A stretch of 64,000 bases of DNA from Sulfurimonas marina (GCF_014905095.1 NZ_CP041165.1:992001-1056000), one strand, 5' to 3'; counted from the first letter of the stretch, positions 34,273 to 42,118 are shown. The notes: a model not told the origin generated them from the letters alone. A program made the numbers and translations.

Positions 34273-35519
34273 TGAAAAAAGTTTACTTTAAAACCTTTGG
34301 ATGTAGAACAAATCTTTACGATTCACAAGTGATGATGAGTGCACTAAAAGAGTATGAGATCACGGAGAATGAAGCTGAAGCAGATATGATTGTAATCAAC
34401 TCGTGTACCGTTACAAACGGGGCAGATACACATGTGCGCTCATATATCTCTCAAGTGGAAAAAAGCGGCAGCGGTGCCAAACTTTTTTTAACTGGTTGCG
34501 GGGCGCATACAAAAGGGGAGTCACTTTTAAAAGAGAACCGTATCCACGGTGTTTTCGGACAGAGTGAGAAACAAAAGATCGATTTTCTACTTAATCAAGA
34601 GCAGCCTTTTTATGAGAAGGGTGATTTAAATCATGTTGATGATGCCGTTGTGGGTGAGTTTGTAGGAAAATCCCGTGCTTTCATTAAGATTCAGGAGGGG
34701 TGTAACTTTAGATGTTCTTACTGTATCATCCCTTACGTTCGCGGTGATGCAAGAAGTATGGATGAAGAGCGTATTATTGAACAGGTTTCAAAACTGGCAC
34801 TCAACGGTTTTGGCGAGTTTATCTTAACGGGGACAAACCTTGGCTCATACGGACAAGATACAAGAACATCTTTGGCAAAACTGCTAAAGCGTATGGGAAT
34901 GATCAGAGGTGTAAGACGCATCCGTTTAGGAAGTGTGGAGCCAATTCAAATCACAGATGAGTTTAAAGAGATTTTGGATGAACCTTGGTTAGAGAGACAC
35001 CTTCATATTGCTCTGCAACACACGTCGCCTCAAATGCTGAAAATTATGAATAGACGTAATGTATATAAACAAGACAAAGAACTTTTTGAGTTCTTAAGTG
35101 ATAAAGGGTATACAATAGGGACTGACTTTATTACGGGGCATCCGGGAGAGAGTGAAGAACTATGGAGAGAGGCGATGGAGAATGTAAAAAATCTTCCTTT
35201 AACGCATCTACATGCTTTTACATACTCTAAGCGTGACGGTACTCCATCAGCTACAATGAAGCCGGAGGTAAACGGTAAAGTGGCTAAAGAGAGACTTCAT
35301 GAATTAGAGAGCTTGGTAAAACAAAAAAATTACGATTTTAGAAAAGCTTTTAATGGCGAGCTTGACGTTCTTGTAGAGTCTTTTAAAGATGGATATTTTC
35401 ACGGGCTTGATCAACACTTTAATAAAATTGTGATAGACTCGGATGAAGATCTGCTTGGTAATTGGATCACTGTGAGTGATTATCAAGTAAAAGAGGAGTT
35501 TAATTTTGCTAGAGTCTAA
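34272..35519 (+). CDS. mtaB: tRNA t6A37 methylthiotransferase, MtaB-like
   Basis: 415 residues, radical SAM methylthiotransferase (MiaB family). The N-terminal UPF0004 domain has TFGCRTNLYDSQVM, VINSCTVTNGAD and LTGCGAHTKG, giving three cysteines for the auxiliary 4Fe-4S cluster. The radical SAM domain has GCNFRCSYCIIPYVRG, and a TRAM-like end follows. The short NxC...T spacing and NGAD pattern are those of MtaB (YqeV) and not MiaB. Starts overlap on both sides: TAATG with mscS, and the next gene begins 14 bases before its stop. Confidence 0.92.
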   Translation: MKKVYFKTFGCRTNLYDSQVMMSALKEYEITENEAEADMIVINSCTVTNGADTHVRSYISQVEKSGSGAKLFLTGCGAHTKGESLLKENRIHGVFGQSEKQKIDFLLNQEQPFYEKGDLNHVDDAVVGEFVGKSRAFIKIQEGCNFRCSYCIIPYVRGDARSMDEERIIEQVSKLALNGFGEFILTGTNLGSYGQDTRTSLAKLLKRMGMIRGVRRIRLGSVEPIQITDEFKEILDEPWLERHLHIALQHTSPQMLKIMNRRNVYKQDKELFEFLSDKGYTIGTDFITGHPGESEELWREAMENVKNLPLTHLHAFTYSKRDGTPSATMKPEVNGKVAKERLHELESLVKQKNYDFRKAFNGELDVLVESFKDGYFHGLDQHFNKIVIDSDEDLLGNWITVSDYQVKEEFNFARV

Positions 35520-37143
35520 AAAAAATCGTATCCTACTTTTTGTTTCAGCATTTTTCATTATTGCCTTAGTTCTTTTTGCAATACTGCGCGATAATTCTGA
35601 AAGTATTACACTCTCACAAGCTACACAGATGTTACTAGATAAAGATGTAACAAAGGTTGTAGCAACAAATGAGTATGTGTATCTGAAAACAGAGAATGGA
35701 TACTTTAAAATAGCCTCTTCGCAAGTTACTCCACAGATGTTTACAAACTATAAAGTGGAAGTGGGAAGCGAATCAAATATACTTATCTATATTCTTTTCT
35801 TAGTTCTGTTTTTAGGTCTTGGAACTATGTTACTGAGATTTTTACAAAAAAGGGATGGATTTCAAATCTCTAAAGATGGAATAAGTCGCAATGCATCGAG
35901 CAAACCTGAGATCTCCGCTCCGATCGAAGCAATAAAATCGGATGTAAGTTTTGATGATATCGGCGGAATCAGCGATGTTAAAATCGAACTTGAAGAGATT
36001 ATTGACTTTATGAGAAATCCGAAACGTTATAAAAGTTTCGGTGCACGCCTTCCTCGCGGTGTGTTACTTGTAGGCCCTCCGGGTGTAGGTAAGACTATGA
36101 TCGCAAAAGCCGTGGCAAATGCTGCAGGTGTACCGTTTTACTACCAAAGCGGTGCATCGTTTGTGCAGATCTATGTGGGAATGGGTGCAAAACGTGTTCA
36201 TGAACTTTTTGCAGCTGCAAAGAAAAATGCTCCAAGTATTATCTTTATAGACGAGATCGATGCGGTTGGAAAAAAGCGTGACGGGCAGAGAAACGATGAG
36301 AGGGAAGCGACACTTAATCAACTCCTAACTGAGATGGACGGGTTTGAGGCTTCAAGCAGTGTGATCGTAATTGCAGCGACGAATAATATTGGTGTATTAG
36401 ACTCTGCTCTTCTTCGTGCAGGACGTTTTGACCGTAGAGTATTTGTTGAGCTTCCAACTAAGAGAGAGCGTGCCTCTATTTTAGAGAAGTATCTTGCAAA
36501 AGTACCTCACAATATAGATACGTTGCAAGTGGCAGATATCACTGTAGGTTTTAACGGTGCAGCATTAGCCGCTTTAGTAAATGAGGCGGCACTTTTAGCA
36601 CTTCGTCAAAATGAATTTCAGGTAAATATTGAACATTTTTATCAGGTGAAAGACAAAGTGATGTTTGGTAAGAAAAAGCTTCAAATGTTAAATGACAAGC
36701 AAAAGTCGTATCTTGTAACATATCAAGCTGGAAAAGCGTTGATAGCTACATATTTCGATCTCCCGTTTGAGAAGTTGATGCTCTCAAATGAGAAGCTTCT
36801 ACCAGTTAGCAATGAAGCCTTTTTACAACAAGACCTTGAAGCACAGGTAAAGATGCATTTAGCAGGTGTTGTAACATGTGATCTGAAATATCAACAACAT
36901 GCAAGCAGTGCAAAACAAGACCTTGATGAAGCAAAAGAGCTTGTAAGAAAAATGTGTGATGAGTACGGTATGAGTACATCTATCCTCGGTGATGCAAACG
37001 AACAGCAAAATGTTTTAGACAGACTTTATGGAGAGTGTAAAACACTTTTAGAATCTAACAGTGAGCTGATCGAGCAGATAGAGAGTATTTTATATGAGAG
37101 AGAAAGCATCACTAAAAATGAGATCAAAAAGTTATTTCGTTAG
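35506..37143 (+). CDS. FtsH-like AAA+ protein with lost protease active site
   Basis: 545 residues. Layout as FtsH: an N-terminal helix (about 7-25), a small extracytoplasmic domain, TM2 (about 90-110), an AAA+ module (about 145-390) and a C-terminal former protease domain. The ATPase is intact: DIGGISDVKIELEEIIDFM, Walker A GPPGVGKT, pore loop FVQIYVGMG, Walker B IIFIDEIDAVG, and Arg-finger region LLRAGRFDRRVFVELP. The zinc motif HEXXH, which in FtsH lies in a YHEAGHA context, reads YQAGK here (406-410), so both His and the Glu are gone. It should unfold or remodel membrane proteins without cutting them (inference). It starts with TTG behind AGAGGAG, inside mtaB. A true FtsH is presumably elsewhere. 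Confidence 0.9.
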   Translation: MLESKKNRILLFVSAFFIIALVLFAILRDNSESITLSQATQMLLDKDVTKVVATNEYVYLKTENGYFKIASSQVTPQMFTNYKVEVGSESNILIYILFLVLFLGLGTMLLRFLQKRDGFQISKDGISRNASSKPEISAPIEAIKSDVSFDDIGGISDVKIELEEIIDFMRNPKRYKSFGARLPRGVLLVGPPGVGKTMIAKAVANAAGVPFYYQSGASFVQIYVGMGAKRVHELFAAAKKNAPSIIFIDEIDAVGKKRDGQRNDEREATLNQLLTEMDGFEASSSVIVIAATNNIGVLDSALLRAGRFDRRVFVELPTKRERASILEKYLAKVPHNIDTLQVADITVGFNGAALAALVNEAALLALRQNEFQVNIEHFYQVKDKVMFGKKKLQMLNDKQKSYLVTYQAGKALIATYFDLPFEKLMLSNEKLLPVSNEAFLQQDLEAQVKMHLAGVVTCDLKYQQHASSAKQDLDEAKELVRKMCDEYGMSTSILGDANEQQNVLDRLYGECKTLLESNSELIEQIESILYERESITKNEIKKLFR

Positions 37144-37149
37144 GTGTAT

Positions 37150-37674
37150 ATGAAGTTTTTTAGTGGTTTTTCGCTGCAAAATGAGCAGTATCTATTTTCA
37201 CCCTTTATCAAAAAGAGTGAAGTGTGTGTATGTGGTTTTAGTTACGGTGCTATAAAAGCGTTTGAGTATACTCAGAAGTGTATTAAAGAGAGTAAGAGGG
37301 TAGATACCCTGCAGCTTTTCTCACCCGCTTTTTTTCAAACAAAAGATGAGAAGTTCAAGCGTTTACAGCTAATGTCATACAAAAAAAATAAAGAGTTATA
37401 TTTAGAGAATTTTATAAGCTCTTGTTTTGCTCCTTATGAGAAGAAGATAGTTGAGCTAAACGACCATGACACGATCGATGATCTTCAAAAGTTACTTGAG
37501 TATGAATGGGATTTAGAAGAGTTACAAAAGATTGTGGATGCAGGCGTTGTAATTGAAGTCTATTTAGGATTTGAAGATAAGATCATAGATGCAGAGGGTG
37601 CTTACCAGTTTTTTAGACAAGTTGCAAATGTGACTTCATTTAAAAAAGCAAACCATTTTTTACAACTAAATTAG
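37150..37674 (+). CDS. bioV: BioV-like pimeloyl-ACP methyl ester esterase
   Basis: 174 residues. MKFFSGFSLQNEQYLF at the N-terminus and the nucleophile elbow VCGFSYGAIKAFEY (GxSxG Ser) resemble what I recall of Helicobacter pylori BioV, as do RLQLMSYKKNKELYLENF, VVIEVYLGFEDKIID (catalytic Asp) and the terminal ANHFLQLN (catalytic His). BioV demethylates pimeloyl-ACP methyl ester in biotin synthesis and replaces BioH. The ATG at 37150 follows an AGGTG; a GTG at 37144 is possible. It directly follows the FtsH-like gene. No other bio genes lie in the window. The assignment rests on remembered similarity and gene order. Confidence 0.75.
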   Translation: MKFFSGFSLQNEQYLFSPFIKKSEVCVCGFSYGAIKAFEYTQKCIKESKRVDTLQLFSPAFFQTKDEKFKRLQLMSYKKNKELYLENFISSCFAPYEKKIVELNDHDTIDDLQKLLEYEWDLEELQKIVDAGVVIEVYLGFEDKIIDAEGAYQFFRQVANVTSFKKANHFLQLN

Positions 37675-37684
37675 TACAAAGAAG

Positions 37685-37759
37685 GTGTTTCTAGCATTAA
37701 AATTTCGAAGACAAATCCTCCCTTTGGTATGAGCTTCTACATTTTAAAGCTAGAAACAC
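37685..37759. other. Long inverted repeat / structured RNA candidate upstream of mogA
   Basis: Arms 37685-37703 and 37741-37759 are 19 bases each and complementary with one mismatch (GTGTTTCTAGC pairs with GCTAGAAACAC; the inner parts are ATTAAAAT and ATTTTAAA). The loop of 37 bases (37704-37740) contains a further GAAG/CTTC pair. It begins 11 bases after the bioV stop and ends 46 bases before mogA, with both genes on the plus strand. No T-run follows, so it is not a classical terminator. It could be a leader RNA (a riboswitch for mogA), a processing site or a small palindromic repeat. I found no second copy here. Confidence 0.5.
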
Positions 37760-37805
37760 TATGAACTAAAATAATTATATAAAAGTTTTAAAGGAGAAAG
37801 AGAGA

Positions 37806-38339
37806 ATGAGTGAAATAAAAATAGGTGTTATAACGGCTAGTGATAGAGCTAGTAAAGGGATTTACGAAGATATTTCAGGTGTAGCTATTCAAGATACAAT
37901 GAAAGATTATTTAAAAAGCGAATTTGAAATAGTTTACAGATGTATCCCTGATGAACAAGACCATATTGAAGCGACTATGAAAGAGTTGTGTGACGATGAA
38001 GGGTGTTGTTTGGTTGTAACTACTGGTGGAACAGGTCCGGCACTTCGTGATGTAACTCCGGAAGCTACTGAAAACGTATGTCAGAAGATGATGCCAGGTT
38101 TTGGTGAATTAATGCGCCAAGTGAGTCTTCAGTACGTTCCAACGGCTATTTTATCTCGTCAAACGGCAGGAATCAGAGGAAAATCTTTAATTATTAATCT
38201 TCCTGGTAAACCAAAGTCTATTCGTGAGTGTTTAGATGCAGTTTTCCCTGCTGTACCGTATTGTATTGATCTTATTGAAGGACCGTACATCGAAACAAAC
38301 GAAGACGTGATCAAAGCATTTAGACCAAAGGCAAAATAA
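37806..38339 (+). CDS. mogA: Molybdopterin adenylyltransferase
   Basis: 177 residues. KIGVITASDRASKGIYEDISG at the start, VVTTGGTGPALRDVTPEAT, PGFGELMRQVSLQYVPTAILSRQTAGIRG and LIINLPGKPKSIREC are characteristic of MogA (the MoaB/MogA fold), which adenylylates molybdopterin before molybdenum insertion. AAAGGAGAAAGAGAG is a strong ribosome-binding site. The hairpin structure upstream may be its leader. Its stop overlaps the hemF start by one base. Confidence 0.95.
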   Translation: MSEIKIGVITASDRASKGIYEDISGVAIQDTMKDYLKSEFEIVYRCIPDEQDHIEATMKELCDDEGCCLVVTTGGTGPALRDVTPEATENVCQKMMPGFGELMRQVSLQYVPTAILSRQTAGIRGKSLIINLPGKPKSIRECLDAVFPAVPYCIDLIEGPYIETNEDVIKAFRPKAK

Positions 38340-39382
38340 TGGTATATGCAAAGTCAGAGTTTGCTAAAGATGCTTTAGCGGTAGTAGAAGAGTTACAAAG
38401 CTATTTTGCAACGAAACTTGGAGATGTAAGTAAGCAGTTTGGCAGTGATAAACCGTTTGAAAGAGTTGAATGGTTAAGAGATAACGGTACACACGGTGGC
38501 GGAAGTCGTTATGAAGCACGTGATGAGGAGATCTTTAACCGTGGTTCTGTTAATGTCTCTCAGGTACATTACGATGACGATGCAACGAAAAAGCTGAGTT
38601 CAGCGACGGCTATCTCTACGATCATTCATCCGAAAAATCCTCGTGTACCTTCAATGCATATGCATATCTCACTTACAGAGATGAGAGATGGAAAGATGTA
38701 CTGGAGATTGATGGCAGACCTTAATCCTTCTATAGTAAATGAAGCCGATCAAGAAGCTTTTGATGCAATGCTTCAAGATGCCAGCGGTCCGTTTTACGAA
38801 GAGGGGAGTGCTCAAGGTGATCGTTACTTTGCGATCCCTGTTTTAAATAGAACACGCGGAGTAAGTCATTTCTATCTTGAAAACTTTAGCAGCGGTGACT
38901 TTGTAATAGATAAAAACTTTGCTCTTTCATTTGGAAAAAAGGTAATAGATAAATATATTGAGATTATCTCAAATGCTATACAAAATAATCCGGAAGTATC
39001 TGAAGAAGATAAAAAAGAGCAGCTGGCATATCATACAACCTATTTATTTCAGGTTTTAACGCTCGATCGCGGAACAACTTCTGGACTTTTGGTACATAAC
39101 CAAAACGATGTGGGTATTATGGGTTCTATTCCTGCTCAAATTGATGTAGAGCTGTTAAAAAGCTGGATAGAGTTAATGCCAAAACCACAAGATAAGCTTG
39201 TTGAAGATCTTGTCGTTGCATTAGGGGGTAGTGGTATTGTTGATGTTGATGAAGCAGTTAAAACGAAACTGGCGAATGCAGTACGTGAACATTATAAGAA
39301 AAATCCTGAAGCTATCTCAATGCAAGCTTCAGGTGCAATTATTCCTCCAACCGTTGCAAATCACGGTTCGCTGTTAAATTAG
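38339..39382 (+). CDS. hemF: Oxygen-dependent coproporphyrinogen III oxidase
   Basis: 347 residues of the HemF family, converting coproporphyrinogen III to protoporphyrinogen IX with O2. Recognisable are WLRDNGTHGGGSRYEARD, FNRGSVNVSQVHYDDDA, HPKNPRVPSMHMHISL, WRLMADLNPS, and the C-terminal FQVLTLDRGTTSGLLVHNQNDVGIMGSIP (LxRGT..GL). Many Campylobacterota rely on HemN alone, so a HemF implies regular exposure to oxygen (inference). It is translationally coupled to mogA; its stop overlaps the end of the convergent lipoprotein gene. Confidence 0.93.
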   Translation: MVYAKSEFAKDALAVVEELQSYFATKLGDVSKQFGSDKPFERVEWLRDNGTHGGGSRYEARDEEIFNRGSVNVSQVHYDDDATKKLSSATAISTIIHPKNPRVPSMHMHISLTEMRDGKMYWRLMADLNPSIVNEADQEAFDAMLQDASGPFYEEGSAQGDRYFAIPVLNRTRGVSHFYLENFSSGDFVIDKNFALSFGKKVIDKYIEIISNAIQNNPEVSEEDKKEQLAYHTTYLFQVLTLDRGTTSGLLVHNQNDVGIMGSIPAQIDVELLKSWIELMPKPQDKLVEDLVVALGGSGIVDVDEAVKTKLANAVREHYKKNPEAISMQASGAIIPPTVANHGSLLN

Positions 39383-39918
39383 CGTAAAAATTTTGCAACC
39401 CTTGGGTTGCGTTTAATTGCTTCCTGCTTTGCTTCCTCTGTTGCATTAATGATGTTTTTAATAACAAATGGATTTACTTTTACCGCTTCTAATTGTACTT
39501 TGTCTGAAGGATAAGGGATAAACTGAATAATTTGAGGATTATGTTTTACAGCAGCTATTTGTGCTTCTTCATCAAATGTATTTATCAATTTAGTTAATGC
39601 TATATTAAAACTGCCGTCTTTCATAATTTTATTAACTGCAAGAACTTGGATCTCTTTAGTTGGATTTTCAATCTCTTCAATAGCTCTTGGAGAACTTTCC
39701 AGTGCTGCTTTTTGTACATTGTAAGAGGGAGATTTAATAAATTGCACTTTCCACCAGTACTCTGTAACTGCTTTAATTTGTTCCTCTTCACTTAGTGCAG
39801 AATAGTATTTTGTTTTTTGTTCTATCTGCTGGGAATAAGAAAGGTTTTTTTGCTGAGTACATCCAAAACTGAACAAAGTTATAAGCAAAGCAATAAGAAG
39901 TTTGATTAAAGGTGCCAT
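39379..39918 (-). CDS. Lipoprotein with DUF4116-like repeats
   Basis: 179 residues from the ATG at 39918, preceded by GAGAG and overlapping the end of the upstream gene by 13 bases. It has a lipoprotein signal, IALLITLFSFGC (lipobox FGC), then a helical segment and repeats of about 22-25 residues of the type QIAAVKHNPQIIQFI, QLEAVKVNPFVIKNI and KQEAIKRNPRVAKFL, the periodic pattern of DUF4116. Function unknown; probably anchored in the envelope. It is coupled to the thioredoxin-fold gene upstream, suggesting a shared export or redox context. Confidence 0.65.
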   Translation of the reverse strand: MAPLIKLLIALLITLFSFGCTQQKNLSYSQQIEQKTKYYSALSEEEQIKAVTEYWWKVQFIKSPSYNVQKAALESSPRAIEEIENPTKEIQVLAVNKIMKDGSFNIALTKLINTFDEEAQIAAVKHNPQIIQFIPYPSDKVQLEAVKVNPFVIKNIINATEEAKQEAIKRNPRVAKFLR

Positions 39919-40319
39919 AAATAACTCTCTTCTTCCTGCCAACCATCAATCTCATCGATAATCTGCCCGCTAGGAGCATCTATAATGTATGTGACTGGTT
40001 CAAACGGTCTTACTAGTTTTTTAGGATAGTTTTTATCTGTGTCTTTATTTATAATAAGTTTGATATATTTTTTGTTAATATATTCTCGTATCTCTTTTTT
40101 TGTAAGTATTGTATCTACAAGACGGTGACAAAAAGGGCAGCCATCGCTTACTAAGATTACTAGAAGATCTTTCTTCTCTTTTTTAGCAATGGTAATTGCT
40201 TTATTGTAATCTCTTTCATACCCCATATATTTTGCAAAAAGGTTATAATCATCCCAATAATTGGCATATAGAGAGATTGTCAGTAACGGCAATAATAATA
40301 GTTTCTTATAAAAATTCAT
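39906..40319 (-). CDS. Exported thioredoxin-fold protein (CxxC)
   Basis: 137 residues with a signal peptide (MNFYKKLLLLPLLTISLYA) and a compact thioredoxin fold: DLLVILVSDGCPFCHRLVDTIL carries the CPFC redox motif, followed by IREYINKKYIKLIINKDTDKNYP and the cis-Pro region EPVTYIIDAPSG. It resembles SoxW/DsbD-gamma-like periplasmic thioredoxins. It would act on thiol partners in the periplasm; the partner is unknown. The downstream lipoprotein gene overlaps its 3' end. Confidence 0.82.
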   Translation of the reverse strand: MNFYKKLLLLPLLTISLYANYWDDYNLFAKYMGYERDYNKAITIAKKEKKDLLVILVSDGCPFCHRLVDTILTKKEIREYINKKYIKLIINKDTDKNYPKKLVRPFEPVTYIIDAPSGQIIDEIDGWQEEESYLWHL

Positions 40320-40387
40320 ATTTGCATTGTATCCTAAAATTATAAATTAAACTCAATATGTAATAACTGTACAAAACTATCAGTTAT

Positions 40388-41068
40388 CTACTTATTGGTT
40401 TCGATCTCTTCTTTAAGAGCTTCTCTTAAAAATTCATACGTCGAACGGTTAAAGATATACTCTTTTGCATTAAAGAGTGTCTCAAACATAATTTTCCACA
40501 ACAAAGAGAAGTTCTCCTCAGTTTTTATATTACAGAGAGTTTTTTGCATCTTTTGTTCAAGTTTTGCTATCTCTTTAGCATGTTTTATATACTCTTTTAA
40601 GATCTCGTAATCTAAACCAACTTCTAAGAAGTATTCAGCCAGTGTTATGATTGAGGCATCTTTTTTTGTAAAACTATCTTCCTGAGCAGGAATAACGATA
40701 CCGTCAGCCAATAATTTATTTAATAACTCTGTATCAATTTCAAAGTTTTCTATGAAGTCTTGTTTTGTGTAGTGCTCAAGCCCATTGTCACCGCTAAGTG
40801 TACTCATAAGGGGTGCTAGCATAGTGTATGAACCTGAGAATGAGTCGTTTTTCTTCTCTAGGGCTAGTTTAATCTCTTCTATTGAGCTTCCCATGCTCTC
40901 TTGCATATATTTAATGTATTTGATCAGTTCTATATGTTCATCGTTATATTTATGTACATTAGCTTTAATCTTTTTTGCTTCGGGAAGTAAACCCTCTTTA
41001 ATATAATATAAAATAGTTGATTTAGGAACATTGGTTTTTGCAACCACTTCAGAGATCTTATACTCCAT
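40388..41068 (-). CDS. MerR family transcriptional regulator
   Basis: 226 residues. The N-terminal winged helix is typical of MerR: YKISEVVAKTNVPKSTILYYIKEGLLPEAKK, then the wing and HIELIKYIKYMQESMGSSIEEI. A dimerisation coiled coil and a long helical effector region follow (about 90-226), with no cysteine cluster that would mark a metal sensor. It is divergent from the AhpD-like peroxidase gene 98 bases away, with a dyad AAGTGT-N6-ACACTT between, so it likely controls that gene and perhaps itself. The inducer is unknown. Confidence 0.9.
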   Translation of the reverse strand: MEYKISEVVAKTNVPKSTILYYIKEGLLPEAKKIKANVHKYNDEHIELIKYIKYMQESMGSSIEEIKLALEKKNDSFSGSYTMLAPLMSTLSGDNGLEHYTKQDFIENFEIDTELLNKLLADGIVIPAQEDSFTKKDASIITLAEYFLEVGLDYEILKEYIKHAKEIAKLEQKMQKTLCNIKTEENFSLLWKIMFETLFNAKEYIFNRSTYEFLREALKEEIETNK

Positions 41069-41118
41069 ACATCGCCTTTAAATAAAAGTTAAGAATTATA
41101 GCATATAATTTTATCGTT

Positions 41119-41136
41119 AAGTGTAACTTGACACTT
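41119..41136. promoter_or_regulatory. Dyad operator overlapping a TTGACA box
   Basis: AAGTGT (41119-41124) and ACACTT (41131-41136) form a perfect dyad with a 6-base spacer. TTGACA (41128-41133) overlaps its right half and would be the -35 of the ahpD-like gene. The site lies between the divergent merR-type and ahpD-like genes, the classic place for a MerR-family operator. Confidence 0.5.
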
Positions 41137-41166
41137 TTTATTTGAAAATGATTTGAAAGGAGAAAA

Positions 41167-41697
41167 ATGTCTTATATAGATTTACCGGAATTTGAAGATA
41201 TGAGTCCTAAGATTCAAGACAAAGCAAGACCTATTTTAGAAAAAACAGGAAGCTTAGGTGAAATCTTCAAACTTCTAGCAATAGATGAAAAGATCTATTT
41301 TGCGACAGATGCAATGGTGCAGGGGTACCTTTTAGATGAAACATATTTAAGTTATGACGTTAAAGAGGCTATCGCACTACTTATCTCTCAAGAAAATAGT
41401 TGTAAAATGTGCGTCGGAGTTCATAAAAACATCGCAAAAATGTTGGGTGTGAGTGAAGAGAAGATTGAAGCTGTTTTAAATGGCATCGACACTATGCCTG
41501 TTGATCAGAAAGAGAAAGATTTATTACATTTTTGTGTAAGAGCTTCTAAAAAAGACAACTACAAAATGCAACAAGAAGACCTTGAGAAACTGTTTCAGCT
41601 TGGCTGGAGTAAAAATGAGGTGATCGAGGCTGTTGCTATAGTAGGGTATTTTAATTATATCAATACACTTTCAAATGTTTTCGGTTTAGGAGAGTAA
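41167..41697 (+). CDS. AhpD-like alkylhydroperoxidase
   Basis: 176 residues of the CMD/AhpD fold with the catalytic CxxCxxxH motif intact (SCKMCVGVHKNIAKMLG). AhpD-type proteins reduce peroxides through this cysteine pair, or serve as a disulfide adaptor. The N-terminal region PEFEDMSPKIQDKARPIL and the C-terminal AIVGYFNYINTLSNVFGL fit the peroxidase-related subgroup. AAAGGAG gives a strong ribosome-binding site. It is probably regulated by the divergent MerR protein. A DUF1566-type gene starts 5 bases after its stop. Confidence 0.87.
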   Translation: MSYIDLPEFEDMSPKIQDKARPILEKTGSLGEIFKLLAIDEKIYFATDAMVQGYLLDETYLSYDVKEAIALLISQENSCKMCVGVHKNIAKMLGVSEEKIEAVLNGIDTMPVDQKEKDLLHFCVRASKKDNYKMQQEDLEKLFQLGWSKNEVIEAVAIVGYFNYINTLSNVFGLGE

Positions 41698-41702
41698 AAA
41701 GT

Positions 41703-42101
41703 ATGTTGAAAAAGTTTGCGGCCGTTTTCCTTCTATTTAGCGCTATTGCTATGAGTGCACAAGAGAGTTATGTAGTGGACAAAAAGCATGACTTGATGTG
41801 GCAGGATAGTGATGAAAAAGTTATAGATATTTGGAAAATGGCTAGAAGTCATTGTTCGCAGTTAACTCTAGGTGGGTATGACAACTGGAGATTACCTACC
41901 AAATGGGAATTAGTAGAGTTATCTAAAGACAATGAACTGAAACAAACTTTTAAACATATGAAGCATAATGTCTTTTGGAGTTCAGATGATGATCCCAAAG
42001 ACCATTATAATGCTATTACCGTTTATAGCGGTAATGGATTTATCTCCAACAGTGACAAGTGTGAAGAGTATGCTACGATATGTGTAAGAACAAACAGATA
42101 G
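41703..42101 (+). CDS. Exported DUF1566 (Lcl-type) domain protein
   Basis: 132 residues: signal peptide (FAAVFLLFSAIAMSA), then a DUF1566 domain with DLMWQDSDEKV, GGYDNWRLPTKWELVELS (the NWRLPT signature), VFWSSDDDP and, at the end, CEEYATICVR. Two or three cysteines may form disulfides. DUF1566 domains are found in adhesin-like and secreted proteins; no activity is known. It likely shares a transcript with the AhpD-like gene. It ends 17 bases before the convergent macrodomain gene. Confidence 0.82.
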   Translation: MLKKFAAVFLLFSAIAMSAQESYVVDKKHDLMWQDSDEKVIDIWKMARSHCSQLTLGGYDNWRLPTKWELVELSKDNELKQTFKHMKHNVFWSSDDDPKDHYNAITVYSGNGFISNSDKCEEYATICVRTNR

Positions 42102-42118
42102 TTTCTCTTACACGCTTG

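Noticed and set aside
37685-37759. preQ1-I riboswitch
   Set aside because: The TTTCTAGC start resembles the preQ1-I 5' stem, but the rest of the consensus (short loop and A-rich tail pairing) is absent and the downstream gene is mogA.
42082-42113. GTGTAAGA/TCTTACAC hairpin as terminator of the DUF1566 gene
   Set aside because: The left arm is inside the coding sequence, the loop is 16 bases and no T-run follows; a real terminator is not demonstrated.
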